Below the pieces are notes generated by a model. The model had not been told where the DNA came from and did not search any database. It saw nothing but the letters and a program-made list of their open reading frames with translations. A stretch of DNA of 64,000 bases from Marinobacter sp. MDS2 (GTDB lineage Bacteria; Pseudomonadota; Gammaproteobacteria; Pseudomonadales; Oleiphilaceae), in assembly GCF_030718085.1 (NCBI RefSeq), contig NZ_JAVAJF010000001.1, forward strand, positions 372,001 through 436,000, in the 5' to 3' direction. The first letter of the stretch is position 1; the number at the start of each line of letters is the position of its first letter. The translations under genes and the position numbers were made by a program. Shown in pieces: positions 1-13,400 of the stretch.

Positions 1-2
1 CA

Positions 3-1079
3 AAGCTGTGGCGCTACCGATACAGGATTGCCAAAAAGGAAAACACCTTTGCTCTCGGCACGTATCCTGAGATGAGCCTGGCCGACGCCAGAACGGCGCG
101 AGACGAGGCGCGAGCCTTGGTCAAGCAAGGCATCCATCCGTCCGTAGTCCGGCAATCGGAGCGCGCCAAAGTCGTCCACCAAGGCACCCAAACCTTTGAA
201 GGGGTGGCCCGTGAATACGCCAAAAAGAAAGCGCGGAAATGGTCGAAGGTTTACACCGACCAATTTATCCGCGCCATGGAACTAAACGTTTTTCCGTCGA
301 TTGGCCGGCTGCCCATTCGCTCGATTAACAGCGCTCACATTCTGAACATTCTAAACACCATGGATCAGCGCGGAGCCACGGCGCACGCATTAACCGTTCG
401 GAGTTGGTGCGGCCAGGTCTTCCGGTACGCCGTTGCAACCACGCGCGCCGACCTCGATCCATCGGCGCCGCTGAAAGGGGCGCTGCAAAAGAGCGAGGTC
501 AACCACGCTCGGCCACTGCCCTCGGATGGCATTGCCGATTTGCTGCCACGGCTGCGCACCTACAGCGGCCAGCGCACCACCGCCATCTGCGTAGAGCTGC
601 TGATGCTCACCTTTGTGCGCACCGCCGAGATGCGTCAGGCCGAGTGGTCCGAATTCGACTTTGATACGGCCATCTGGAAAATCCCGGCCGATAAAATGAA
701 AAAGCGGCGAGTGCATTTGGTTCCGCTCGCCACACAAACTGTGCGTCTGCTAAAGGAGTTGCGCCAGCTTACCGGGCAGGGCCGGTACTTGTTCCCGAAC
801 CGGCGCCGACACGATGCCGCTATGAGTGCGCGCACCGTCAACCGGGCGCTGGAAATTATGGGGTTTGAGTCGGGCGAGCTGTCCGGGCACGATTTCCGGG
901 CCACGGCCACCACGCATTTGCACGAAATGGGGTTTGATCCTGCGCACGTAGACGTTCAGTTGGCGCACGCAAAAAAGAGCGCAACCGACGCAGCCTACAA
1001 CCACGCGGTTTACTTGCCGCAACGCATCAAGCTCATGCAAGCCTGGGCTGATTATGTGTATTCACTAACCGCGAAGTGA
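3..1079 (+). CDS. int: P4-type tyrosine integrase, 5' end outside window
   Basis: Site-specific recombinase that integrates and excises the prophage. The reading frame is open back to position 3, and the residues before the first ATG (72) match the N-terminal DUF4102 arm-binding domain (LWRYRYRIA, then FALGTYPEMSL), so the true start lies left of the window and about 70 residues are missing. A SAM-like core-binding domain (about 190-520) follows, then the catalytic domain. Visible catalytic residues are Arg (codon at 618, FVRTAEMR), His-x-x-Arg (888 and 897, SGHDFRATA), His (966, LAHA) and the Tyr nucleophile (996, AAYNHAVY). The gene reads into the prophage, so the attachment site should lie upstream of it, as is usual for P4-like integrases. 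Confidence 0.95.
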   Translation, partial: KLWRYRYRIAKKENTFALGTYPEMSLADARTARDEARALVKQGIHPSVVRQSERAKVVHQGTQTFEGVAREYAKKKARKWSKVYTDQFIRAMELNVFPSIGRLPIRSINSAHILNILNTMDQRGATAHALTVRSWCGQVFRYAVATTRADLDPSAPLKGALQKSEVNHARPLPSDGIADLLPRLRTYSGQRTTAICVELLMLTFVRTAEMRQAEWSEFDFDTAIWKIPADKMKKRRVHLVPLATQTVRLLKELRQLTGQGRYLFPNRRRHDAAMSARTVNRALEIMGFESGELSGHDFRATATTHLHEMGFDPAHVDVQLAHAKKSATDAAYNHAVYLPQRIKLMQAWADYVYSLTAK

Positions 1080-1130
1080 GCCTGACAGGGGGCGCGCTTT
1101 GATTGATCGATGAACAACGAGGGGTAGGCT

Positions 1131-1445
1131 ATGTTCTGGCTAGGGGCACATCAGGATTTTTGGTACAGCTTATTGCTGTCAGGGGCCTTGATTGTGATCT
1201 TTCCGGTCTGGCGAAAGTTGCGGCCGAAGGGCTATCACATGGATATGGGCTGGATGGATTGGTGTGGGTATTACTTCTTGCGGGGGATGGTCATTACCAT
1301 GATCGGCGGGGTGGCCGACTGGCCGGTGGTCATGGCTGCCGGGGTGTGGCTTATGTGCGGGCTGTACCCGCTGGCCATCCTTGGCCTGCTGGGTAAGGTG
1401 GAGGATTTGCGGGTGACGCTGGTGCGCGCCTGGCGGGAGCGTTAG
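1131..1445 (+). CDS. Small multi-pass membrane protein beside integrase
   Basis: A 104-residue hydrophobic protein, not recognised. It has probable membrane segments at about residues 10-27 (FWYSLLLSGALIVIF), 48-60 and 62-88 (VVMAAGVWLMCGLYPLAIL), and a basic C-terminus (LVRAWRER). A good ribosome site (GAGGGG) lies 7 nt before the ATG. It is the only rightward gene between the integrase and the giant leftward gene, with which it overlaps tail to tail by 4 nt. Position next to int and likely independence from the late operon suggest a gene expressed in the lysogen, for example a superinfection-exclusion protein, but that is inference only. Confidence 0.7.
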   Translation: MFWLGAHQDFWYSLLLSGALIVIFPVWRKLRPKGYHMDMGWMDWCGYYFLRGMVITMIGGVADWPVVMAAGVWLMCGLYPLAILGLLGKVEDLRVTLVRAWRER

Positions 1446-4400
1446 CCGTCCATCTCGCCGTACCGCTTGTTGAACTGGTCAATCGCCCGCTTCATCAGGC
1501 GTTCAACCTCTTGGAGCTTGACGTCCTTTTCGGCGGCCGTCAGGTCGTCCAGCGCTTCTATCCGATCACGCTTCTTGCGCAAGAGCTTCAAGCGTTTTTC
1601 GGTTGCGTTCATGGCCCCCGAGAGGCGCAGCTTGTTGCCATGATCTCGCAAGAACCGAGCCCGGTCCGCGCCCTTTAGCGCATCTCTTTCCGCTGTCAGT
1701 TGGTTGATCTCATCCCGGCGGTCGTAGAATTTCGACTGATCTTCATACGGCAGCACCTTGCCATGGAGCTTCCGAAGGAACGGCACTTCGCGCGCTTCCA
1801 GCTCCACCCCTTGCAGCCACTTGGCGCCAAAGTTGGGGGTGCGGTTGGTGAAGAAGTCATACGCGCCGCCGCCGTAGTAGCCCACCAGATAGTCCATCAC
1901 GTCGGGGCTCAGGTCTACGGCGCCGCTGCGGTAATCGCTGCCGCCGGTGGCGCGGTTCAGCGTCTCGGCCAGCGTCTTGTAGAGCTGCGGGGTGTTGCGG
2001 AACGACAAGGTGCTGTCGGGCTTCGGGGTGCCGAACGGGAAGTCCTCTTTGTAGAGCGGGCCGCCTGCAAAGTTTTCGTTTAGCGGAATGGTGACCAGCG
2101 GCTTCAGAATCGTCGGCGCCACGTTCTTACCGATCAGGCCGTGCAACTCGTCGGAGTCCTCAAAGCCAATCGGGGAGAAGCTGCCGAGCGCGCCCAGCGT
2201 CAGGTTGGTGGCGATCTTGCCGGCCGACTGGCTGCTGAACGCCAAGTGTTCCAGACTCGAGCCGGCCAGCGGGAAAATGTTGTACCCGTAAGGCAGCGGG
2301 ATCGTCCAATACTCGCCCGGCTCACCGCCGTACAGCGACTTCATGATGACGATGTTGCGCTCCTTCACGTAGTCCGGCACCTTGTCCCACCAGTTCTCGC
2401 CATCGTCGTCCTCGCCCGCCACCAGCCGGTTCAGCATGGACAAGGCAAAGCCGCCGACCGCCATGCCCGCGGCAATCTTCTGCGCGGTGTTAAAGCGGCT
2501 CCACAGCTTGTCGCCCTTCTGGCCATTGAGTCGGCCCAGGGTGCGGACAAAGTTGGCCGTACCCTGCACGGAAGCGTTGGCGAACATATACAGCGCGTTC
2601 ATGGTGGTGCCCAGCTCGCCGCGCCGGTTAAAGTTGACCGTCATGTTTTTGGCCAGTGACGCCGCCCGCGTGCGCGGAATGCCCGCCTGAATGGCGTTGA
2701 CGTAGGCCGCCAGCCGCACCCCGTTCTCGATGGCCGAGTTGGTGTGCTCCACCCAATCGGTGACCGCATGGAAGGCGCGCCGACTCATGTTGGTGAAGCC
2801 CCCGCTGGCCATGCCGATCATGGTTTCCAGCTCCGCCCGCTGGCCGTCCAAATCCTTCATATCGAACCAGCCGGTTTTCGCCCCGTCCGCCCGAAAGCGA
2901 TCAAACTCTCGCTGCATCTCGCCGCTGCGACCGGATAATGCCTTGTCGCCTTTCAGTGACGCGTTGATGGCGCGAATAGCGAACGGCACGTCCTTCAGAG
3001 TTTGGGCCACAATGGCCTTGCCTTTGACCTTGCCGCCCTCGGCCGATTGCTCCGACGACAAGTTCAACAGCGCGGTCTGAATGTCCCGCGAGAAGTTGGA
3101 GATCACAAACTCCGGGTTGTAGCTGGTGTTCAGGGACGACATAAGGCGAGTGACGGCGCTCAGAGAGCGCACCAGCAGGCCGGCGTTGTCCGGTCCAAGG
3201 TTCTTCATCGCCGCCATCAGGCGCGGGTCACCGATCTTGATGTAGTAGGTGTCGCCGTTCACCTTAGTGGTGAAGTAGCGATCCTGCATCATCGCCATTG
3301 GCACGACCGTCTCGCGCACCTCGATCTTGGTCTTTCCGGTTTTGGGGTCTTTGACCCTCACCGCCTTGCGCTCCACCTCGGGGTTGTCGGCGGTGTAGAT
3401 TTGCCACAGGTCGCTGTTCGGGTGGTCATGCACCAGCTTCAGGAAGGTGTTGCCAACTTCATTCTTGCGGTGGCGCAGCACGGCCTCGGTCAAATCGCTG
3501 ACCGTGTTGGCGACCGGCGAGGCGGCTTTGCTCTTACGGCCGGCGGCCATCTTCGACTCGGGGCCGGAAATGGCAAAGCCCTTTCCTGCGTGCGGCAAAC
3601 TGTCCTGGGTTTCGTCGGCAGCAAAGCCCTTGAGCGGTACGTAGTGGCGATAAGCCTCTTCCCATGCCCCTCGGGTTTCGTCATCCAGCAGGCCGTTCTC
3701 GTTCAGAATCTCGCGGCGCTTGGCCAGCATGGCGTGAACCTGCCCCGCCAGCTCTTTGTATTGCCGCAACTTGCCGTCCTGATCCACCTTGTTGATGATG
3801 GCAGCGGCTTCGGCGTTGGTCATGCCCGAGCCCCCGTCTGGCCGCTCAGGGTCGCGCTGGGCGATCACCCGATTACGCTCCGGGGCGTGCATGGCGTACA
3901 AGAATTCGTCCAGCGACGGCAGGCTCACGCCGTACTCGGACATCTTCTTGGCCAGCGGCTCGATCATGGATTCGCGCAGCAGGCGCAGGTCGTTCTCGAC
4001 CTTGCCGTGAAACAGCTCTTCGGCCTGGTAGGCGTTGGCGTCTTCGGCAATCTCGCCGTGCGCGGCTTCAATGTTTTGCTGGATACCCTTCAGCACCGTG
4101 AACTTATCGGCAATGAGGGCGACGGCCTTGCGAATCAGGGTGTCGTCAGCGGTTTCAAACGACTGCCGCCCCGTCCGGCTGAACCGTATGTCCGCATTGT
4201 CGGGGTCGAAAGCACCGGTGTTGCCGGTGGCGGATTTGATTTGATTGGGGCGAAAGGCAGCGTACTGCAGAGTGCCGTCGCCCATATCGGAGATCACGCC
4301 ATCGTAGCCGTCGCGCTCAATGACGCTGCGCCCTTCCTCGGTAGCCAGAGATTCCAGAGCATCACTTAATTCGCCCAAACCGATTTCGTCATTGATCGCG

Positions 4401-7400
4401 GACAGCGCATCGCTTGGTGATAAGCGTTCGCCGGTCATGGCCTCGTAAACGGTGGCGGCCTGCGCGCGATTACTGAAAAGCTCGTTAGGCGTCAGGCGTA
4501 GCGGCTTTTCGATGGCCACGTAGGCCGGTATCAGGTTGCTGCCGAATTCCGCGGCCGCATCTTGGTTGTCGGCAAAGTAAAAGCCAAAGCGGGTATCGTT
4601 CCACGCGGTATTTTTGCCGAGCTGACCCCGGTCGAACTCGGTGAACGACTCATTGGTGCCGTGATACACCACCAGCGGCGCGCCGTTCTCATCCACCACC
4701 TTGCTGTCACCGAACCACTTGCGGAAGGCGTCGGTGTCGGTTTGCTTCTGGCCGGTGCGACTGAAATTGGCGGCAGCGAAACTCGGCACATCTTCATCAC
4801 TTTCGATTTGATTGGACGAGATGGCAACGCTTTCCTCTACACCAACTGATTGCCCGTCGGCCAGATAATCGTTGAGCGTCCAGCCATCATTGCCCGCATA
4901 CTTATTTGCCTCGGCAACCGTGAGCAGTCTCCCGCCCGGAAGGTCAAAATCAATCTTTACGTGATTAGGGTTAATCTTGACGCTCACAACTGGCCCGCCG
5001 TCGGCGTACTCTTCTGCCATATCTTTTCTGGGAGTGAAGTAAGCCGGGCCTTTTAGCAGCCCATCCTCTGAAATTCCGGCTATAAAGCTGTCATCTGTGC
5101 CATGATAAAGCTTTACACCTCCTTGAACGTCGCCAGAAATAATGTCTGCCTGACCCTGTTCGCCCTCACGACTCATTGCTGCGGCTCCTTGTTGATCGGA
5201 GCCTGAGTTTAGAGCATTCCCCTGGCGACTAAAATACGCCTCGGCCTGAGCAATCTCATCGTTGACGGCCTGCACCGACACCACGGATTCGTCCCAGATG
5301 ACGTAGTTGCGGTCGCCTTCTTCGCGCAATCGGGCCACCGCGTCAACGGTGCCGGGCGACGGGTCATAGTTGGGCAGGCTATCACCCAGCACGGTGCTCA
5401 CCGCTTGGGCGGGATAGTCAAAGCCCAGCCAGTCGTCTGCGTTCAGGGCGGTCAGTAGCATCTCGTTGTCAGGCGAGAACGCGCCGGTGCCGAACAGCTC
5501 CACCACGTCCTCAATCTCGGCATCCTCCGGCAGCTCGGTTAGGAACTCGTCTCGGATTTCCTTAAAGCTGCGATGGCGACTACTGCCGTCCAGATAGCGC
5601 AGCCCCGGAATGCCCAACTCGGCCAAGCGGCGACTGGCTTTTTCTGCCGTCCCGATAGACTGGTGCAGGGCCGTGTAGATCGTCTGACCACGAATCAGTC
5701 CCTCATCAATCGTCTCTTGAAAGAACGGCTTTTCTTTGCCGATCAGATCCAGCACTGGCGCCAGCTTTTCAACCACGCCCTTTGGCTGCTTGGACAGGGG
5801 CATATCCCAATCCAGATAATCCGAGTCGTCGGGAATCTCGACTTCGTACAGGTTGCCCGTATCGGACATTGCCGCTTTTAGCTCGCCCTGCCCTGTGTCC
5901 ACCAAGGCGCTGCCATCGCGCAGAATGTAGGCCCGCTGATTGTCTTGGTACAAAATGTCAACCGATCCAAGCTCCAGCTCAAAGAGCGCATCGACGTGGA
6001 TCTGTCCGTCCTCGTCAAATTCGATACTGCCGTATTTTTCCAGCATCGCCAGATCCGACGCACCGAAGTGATCGGACACCTGCTGCCGGGTGAAATACGG
6101 GCCTTTCGTCATTAGATGGCGCAGGAAAACATCAGCCTTGGACCCCTTGGGCGCCGGATTCAGGTTGTCAAAATCCACGTTGGCATCGGAAAGGGTCGCC
6201 CGGTAATACTCGGCCACCTTCCGATTGCCGGCAAAGTACAAGCCCCAGCCATACGCCTGGGCGCCCTCGCCAGTACCCATTGCCGCAAGACTGAACTTAT
6301 CAAAGCGGTGAGGGGTGCCGTGGAAGGCGCGCCGGAAATGGTTGTCGGCCTCGGATGGCCGGGAAACGCCCCCTTGCTCCACGGTCTTCTGTGCTCCTGC
6401 CAAAATGCCCAAAAGGTCAGTTTCGGTCATTTCCAGCGTGAAGCCAAGACGACGGAGGCCGTCGCGCACGGCGGCGACAATCTTGTGCCACAACTTCTGG
6501 TGCTTGCCGGTTTCCGCCAAGTGCGCCAGCAGTTCCTCGGCCACGGTCAGACGGTGGTTGACGTTGCTGGCGTTGAAGTCACCGTTCGGGTAATAGTTGC
6601 GAATGATCTCTTTGGCTTTGTCCGACTTGGCAAAGCTCAGGTACACCCGGTTCAGCAACGGCTTCAATTCAGCGCCCATCATCGTGCGCAGGCCGTAATG
6701 CCCCACGACTTCGTGCAGCACGACTTCTTCCAGTGCGGCGCGTGAAGGTATGCGTGAGGCCAGAATATACACCTTGCCCTCGAAGTACACGCCGCGCATG
6801 TCGCCCTCGGCCTGGGCTGCACGAATGGCGTCACGCAACCGCTTCGGGAACTCGCTGATCCGGTCGGCAATGACCACCTTGGGCTTGCCTTTCCAGTCGG
6901 CCATCAGGGTGTCGGTGATGCTCTCGGCCTGGGCGGCAGTCAGGTTCGGGCTGGCTTGAGTGGGGGTGCGGCGAAAGCCGGCGCTTTCCATGCGGTACGG
7001 CACCTCAATCGTCAGGCCGCCGCGCCCCTTCATCACCACGATGGCCTGCTCGTCTGCGGTGTCGGCAGTGCTGGACGGCGGGGTTTGCTGGCGCTCGGCA
7101 TCGGTCATTGACTGACGGGCCTGCGTGTTGCGCGCCTCAATCTCTCCGGCCAGCGCACGGTACACGGCATACGGGCCACTGAATCGGTGCTGCTCGGCCA
7201 CCGCTTCCGCCGCCTTCGCCTTGCTTTGCAGTTCGCGCATCGGCTCCAACTGCCGGCGCGCCTTTGCTGCACTCCGTTCCAGCGCTTTTATCATGCTGGG
7301 CAACTTGCGGGTGTCGGTATCAAACTCGTGGATCACTTCGCGGGGGATGGCCTCTCGAATCAAGATGGCGGCATCGCCGGCCTGATCCCGCAAAAACAGG

Positions 7401-10400
7401 TTGCGCTCCCGCATCTTGTGGCGTTTTGGCAAGCTGTACCAGTTGCGCTCCAATTCATCGAAGCGCCGCGCTAGGTCGGGGTCTTGGCGCACTTTGTCGC
7501 TATACACCCAACCCATTTCGTTTTTAATGTGGCGCAGCATTCCGCTCGGCCGGTCACTGTTGGCGTAGTCCATTAGGCGCTTGGACGATTGGTACATGAG
7601 CGCGTAGGTGGCCAGATCGGCCTGCTCATCCACGTATTGAATCAAGTCTTGATTGTCGTCAAACCAGCGTTCCAGTCGCCGGCTCCACATATCTGACTGG
7701 CCGGACAGCGCATCTTTAATGGCTTCTACAAAGTCTCGATCCGAATTGCCGCCCGTCGCAAAGCCTTCAGAATCCTGAATGGCGTGCTGGATTTCGTGCA
7801 GCAGCGTGGACAATATCTGTTCGTCGGTGCGCGTGGTGTTGAGGGTAATGCCTCGACCGTAAACGAAGGTTCCGTATGAGCCGTCTTCAGCGATGGCGTC
7901 CAGATACACCGGAATGTTCGCCAATCTCGGGTATGCGGCAAACAGCTTGGGGTGATCCAGCAAGGTGTCCAGCATCGTTGTTTCATGCTTGCCGCTCACC
8001 GACTGCAGGAGCCTGGCTTGGTCGTCGCTGATTTCGTAGCGCCACATACCATCGACGCCTCGGGACCAGCCGGTTTCCCGGCGAATTGCCGGCATTGGCC
8101 GCCCGTCCTTGGCCATATCTCTCGCCCGTTCCAGCTCCGTCAGGTCGGACGTGTCCGCCTGCGGGCCAGCAAACATAAAGCGGGGGTCGTTGCGGGAAAA
8201 CATGGCGACGCTGCCGCCGTCCGTCTCTTTGGTTTCGATGACCTGGAATAACTGGTCATACGCCGCCCGAACCTCGGGGATTTCGGCGGCTTCCGGGTAG
8301 GGGTAGCTGTCGGCTTCTTCCATGCCCAAGGCTTCCGACGCTTTCCAATACTCTTCGGAAACGATGTTGGACAGGTACTCGTTGGCCGCGCCCTGATCCT
8401 TCAGCTTTTCGATCACGTAGCTTTCAAAAGCGCGCGCGGTCATTTCCACGTCGGTGGACCAATACGCTTTCGTGCGCATTCTATCCAGCCGTTTGGCGCG
8501 CTCACGCATACCGATGCGGTTCACGGTTTTGCGTATCGCTGCCAAGGCTTCCGTCACTTCCGGGCGCACACTCGCATCCGGTCGGCCAGCGGTGGCGTAG
8601 TTCTCGACGGGCTTGCCGCCGCGCTCACGACCAAAATAGTTGTCCAGCGAGTGCCACCATTCGTGCGCCAAGCTGCCCGCACCCTGCTTCTTGGTCAGGT
8701 TGATAACGATGTTGCCGGGCTCGTAATGCGCCATTGCGGCATTCTTACCGCCCTTGCCTCGCGCGCCAAAGGCCAGCCCCAGCTCACCGTTCAGAGACAG
8801 CGCCTTGGGCGGCACGTTAAGAATGCCCGCCAAGTCCATCAGCCCGTCGTAGGCTTCGTTCAGGTCTTGCTGGCGACGGCCTTGCTCCACGTAGTTGCCA
8901 AACTGCACACCACGAAAACCGAAGGCTTCAGCAAAGGCTTCGGGGGTTACGTCGCCGCCGTTGCGGTGATCCTTGCCCACCCGGGGCGAGTTGCCCGCTT
9001 TCCGGTGGTTCGGAATGTGCTTCATCTTGTCCAGTGTGCGCTCAAGCTCGGCTTGATTCTCGGCCAAATACGCGCGGGCCTCGGTCGGCGTGGTGAATCC
9101 TTCTTTGACTCGCACCACGTCCCGGCCAATTTTCTTGCCAATGAACACGTCGCTGCGGTCGTGCCGGCTGGAATAAATATCAAACCGCGTATGCTTCGCC
9201 GTCTTCTCTTTGCCGTCCAGTTCGGCGTGAACCTTGCGGAAGGCTTCAATGGCCTGCTCTTTGGTGTCTTCGGCCACCAGCTTGCGCGGCATGTTGCCAA
9301 ACGAGCCCGTCTTGGCCACCCGTTCGATCAGCCACTTGTTGAAATTGCCGTGTTCGCCTTCGTAAATGGTGAAGTGGGCGGGGTAGAACCGGAGCCCTTT
9401 CAGGCTCTTGTCATGGCCCACGGCGGCGTACAAGTCGGCGCGGTTAAACACCTGAACGTCTACCGCGTGATACCGGTCTTTTTTGGCGAAGTCGCGCAGA
9501 TCATTCACGGCCACGTCGCCGTCCAGCACCGATTCGGTGAAGTTGCGTAAGGCTTCAACTTGCCGCACCCAGCCTTTGAGCTTCCACTTGGCGCGGGGCT
9601 TGGGCGGCACTTCGTCGCGGGCGGCGTGTGCAAAGCTCACAGCCTCCGGGTCGGCCCCGGCGGCCAGCAATTTTTCGTAATCCGGCTCCGGCCACGACTC
9701 GGACAGCGGCACGCTGGCTACGTCTTTGTCTTTTGCCGCCGCCAGCTTGCTCGCGTAGTCCTTGCGCGCGCCTTCAATCTTCTCGCCAAAGTCTTCGATT
9801 GGCGTCTCGGGCTGGCGCGCATCGGCTTCCTTCTGCGCCTCGGTCGGGTTCTGGTCCACTTCGGCCGCAGCTTGTTCAACCTGTTCTGGCGGCGTCAAGA
9901 AGCGCTCAAGCAACTCTGCGCCTTCACGCTCATCATCGGCGCGTCGCTCTTCATCGGTCATCTTGGCTCGGCGCTCTTCTCGGGCCTTAACTTCGTCTTG
10001 CCATGCCTTTTCTTCGGCTTGCTCCTTCGCTTTTGCTTCCGCTTTTTGCTTTGTTGCGGCCTTGTGCTCAGACTCAAGTGCGCTGTGAATAATGGCACCC
10101 AGGGTATTCTCACCGTATATGGAGTCCTTTTCTCCGGCGAACTCCTTGTTGAGCTGGATAATAAGATTGTTCTTGAATGTGTCGCCCTTGTGGCGTCCTG
10201 TTGGCCACTGGCTTACGCGGTCGTACTGCTTGCCGTACCTCGCAAGAGCATCGGCCTGATCCTGCTTTGCCAGCTCCCGCGCCATCTTGGCGTTGCGTAA
10301 CGCATCGTTCACGCGGCGGCGGCGGCGTTTTTCGTTCACGGAATTAACGCTGATCGACTCGCTGTTCCGGGGGCCATCGCCTTCAAGGTCGATACTTTGC

Positions 10401-13400
10401 TTGGATTTCTTGTACTGCCTGGATGCCCAGTCTGCTGCTATGGCATCCTGCTGTTGTGCGTAAGCCTCCAGCTTTCCGGTCCAGTTTGGCGCTTCGTCGG
10501 CCCGGGCTTTGGGTTCGCCTTGGCTCAGCATGCCGGCCTGCCGATTGAAAAACTGATTGAAGTCGTTGAACGCCTTTCCAGTTAGCAGATCATCCAGCCC
10601 GGCGTCCATAGAAGCGGTCGGTGTGCCGTCTTTTTCCAGACTGCGAGTGGCTACATTGCCATTAGGGTGGCGCACCTCCTGATAGACCTTGCCGTTCCAC
10701 ACGTACTGCCGGGCTTCAAAGCCGTTGCCCGCCTCGCGCCATTCCGGCTTGCGGTTGCCTTTGCTGTCCTCGCCATCGGACAGCGCGCCATTCAATTTCG
10801 GGGTGTTCGGGTTATCGCGGGCGGCAACGAGGCTGGCCATTGCTTCCGGGGTGCGCTCCCCAAGAAGGCCGTCTGCCTTGTCCTGGGGCTCGCGCTTCTG
10901 CAGAGCTGATGACTGAGTTTCGGCCGGCGCATCAAACATATTTCCCTGCCCACGCGCCTCGGCCTGGTCCACGGCACTGTCACTGCCGGACAGTACAAAG
11001 TCGTCCGCTTCCGCGTCGGCCTTCTCTTTCTGCTCGGCCTGCTTGCGCTGCTCGGCCTCGGCTTTCTCGGCGGCGTCTCGGGCAGCGGCCTGCTCGGCCA
11101 GTTGTTCCTCGGTCTGGGGTTCGAGGTCGAGGGTTGGCGCTACTTCGCTTTCTGATTGTCCGCTTTGATCTGCGCCAACGGGGTCTGCTTCAGGTACTGG
11201 TTGATTTCGTCCAGACTCTTGCCCGCTCGTAACAGGCGTTCGCTGGCCAGATGGATTTGCCGGTCGTTCGCCGCTCGGTTCAGTTGATCCGCGTTCATAG
11301 TTCAGTAGCTCCTGCTTCAATGCTTTGGCAACGGTGCTTCGATCTTCCCCATCGTACACCCTTCGGGCGGCTTGGTTCACCATCGCGTTCAGGTCGGGCG
11401 TGGTGGTGACGCGACCGATCAGGTCCAGGCTGCGCGCGCTGCGCTCGGTGATGTCGGCGTTGGCTTTCTTGGCGATCTTGTTGCCCGCCTCAGAAGCGCG
11501 ATCGACATTATTATTCAATGACTTGAACAACCGCTTGTCGGCGTTCAACTGCTGGCGCAAGCTGTCCAGCACCTTCATGCGCTCTTGCATGAGGCTGATT
11601 TCCTGCGGGTCATCCCCGAACAGGCCGCTTTGCTCGCCGGCGTTTTCGGCAAACTCGGCGGCCCGCACTTCGTTCAGCACCAGTTCGCGCTCGTAGTCCT
11701 TGGTCGGCTTCAGGTTCTGAAACGCCTTCACGGCGGTTTCCTGCTGCCGGGCGTCGTCAAAGGCGCTGCCAATGGCGGCCCCGTCTTTCTCGCTCAACTG
11801 ACCGGCGGCAACCATCCCGAACACATTGTCCGACAATTTGGCCAGCGCCTCGCCGTCGCGGGACACTTGGTTGTTGGGCAGATCGTAGGCTTTGCGCACC
11901 TCGGGCAGCGGCACCTCGGAATCGCGGAACACCTTGGCCACGTCCAGCGGCTCGGCCTTGCCATCGGCAATGTTGGTCATCGCGGCCTTTACGCGCACGT
12001 CGGCCACGGATTCGCCATCGGCCTCGTCGATGATGCGGGCGTTGATCTCCCCTTGGTTCAGCTTGCGGGCCAGATCGACGCGGTGATGTCCGTCGGCCAC
12101 GTACAGGTCGCCGTTCTCGCGCTTGTGCAGCAACACAAAACCGGCGCGGTCGTCGTCCCACTGGGTCACGCCCTCAAGACGCTTGTCCACACCCTGCTCG
12201 TTGACGCGGCTGCGGAACTGGTACTGCTCGGGATCGACCTTGATCTGATCCACGGGCACGCGGAACACGCCGGTGCCGGATTCGGTCAGGCCGTCCGGAG
12301 CGGCCTGCGGTTCTGGGGCGGCCTCCGGTTGCGCGTCGGCTTGCGTCGGCACGGCCTGATCGAACACGTCAAACGGATTGCCGTTGACGGTCGTCTCGGG
12401 CAGCACGCCGTCGCGGAATATGTTGGTCTGCTCGGTCGCCCACTCGGGGCGGCCAGCGTAATCGTTGATCGGCGCGGGGTCGTCGGTCGGCTGCAGCACC
12501 GGCACGCCCTGATCCGGCGCCGGCGCGTCTTGTATCGGGTCGGACAGAACCGGCGGAACGGCGTCGTCGGTCGGGGGTTGCAGTCCCGGCTGGCGTGCCA
12601 GATTGACGGCAGCACCGGCGGTGCCTGCGCCTGTGCCATAAACGCCGCCCGCCACGGCGCCGGCGGCACCACGGTCCAGCGCTTCGCCAACGGACATCTC
12701 CACACCCGTGCCAAACTTCTCGCCCAGGTATTCGATGATGCCCTCTTGCATAAACTCGGTGGCCGCCTCTTTTCCACCGGCCTTCGCGCCTTCTTTGGCC
12801 ATCTTGCCCAAGCCGCGCTTCAGCGCCTCTTTACCCAGCGCTTCCGCCCCGGCTTCGGTAATGCCTTTGGCGCCAAGGCGCTCCAACAGCGCCGAGCCAA
12901 TCGCCGCCGGGGCCGCTTCCAGCACGTCGGTCAAATCGGCTTCCGCCTTGCCCTTGTTCTTGGCCCGCTCGGTGCCGATCTCGCCGGAGCGTGCGGTGAT
13001 ATACGTCGGCAGCGCCACCACGGCCGCCACCATGTCGGGAATTGATTTCACGCCCTGCTCGGCACCGTAGGCCATGACCTCGGCCCACGCACTGCCGGAC
13101 AGCGCACCACCCTCGCTGAATTCCTGCTTGACGCGCTCCCAGGTGTGGTTCTCCTGATAGCCCACGCTTGCGTCGGCCCAGTAATCGGCGGCCAGCTTCA
13201 GCGGCTCATCACCGCCCTGCTCGGCGCGCCACTTGGCGTAATCCTCCGGGCCTTTGTAGTCCGGTATCAGGCCGTCTTCCCAGACCAGACCGCCCAGCGG
13301 GTGGCTTGCTTCGCCCCGTTCCGCCAGGGCGTTGGCCGACGTGAACAGGCCGCCCAGCAAATCACCGCTGCGCTCAAGCGCGCCCCGCGCCATGTTGAAC

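Noticed and set aside
11585..13045. Long plus-strand open frame (486 codons) opposite the giant gene, and similar ones at 3002-4369 and 26637-29093
   Set aside because: These are antisense shadows created by high G+C codon use of the real leftward genes; their translations are His/Leu/Arg/Val-rich without domains or ribosome sites.
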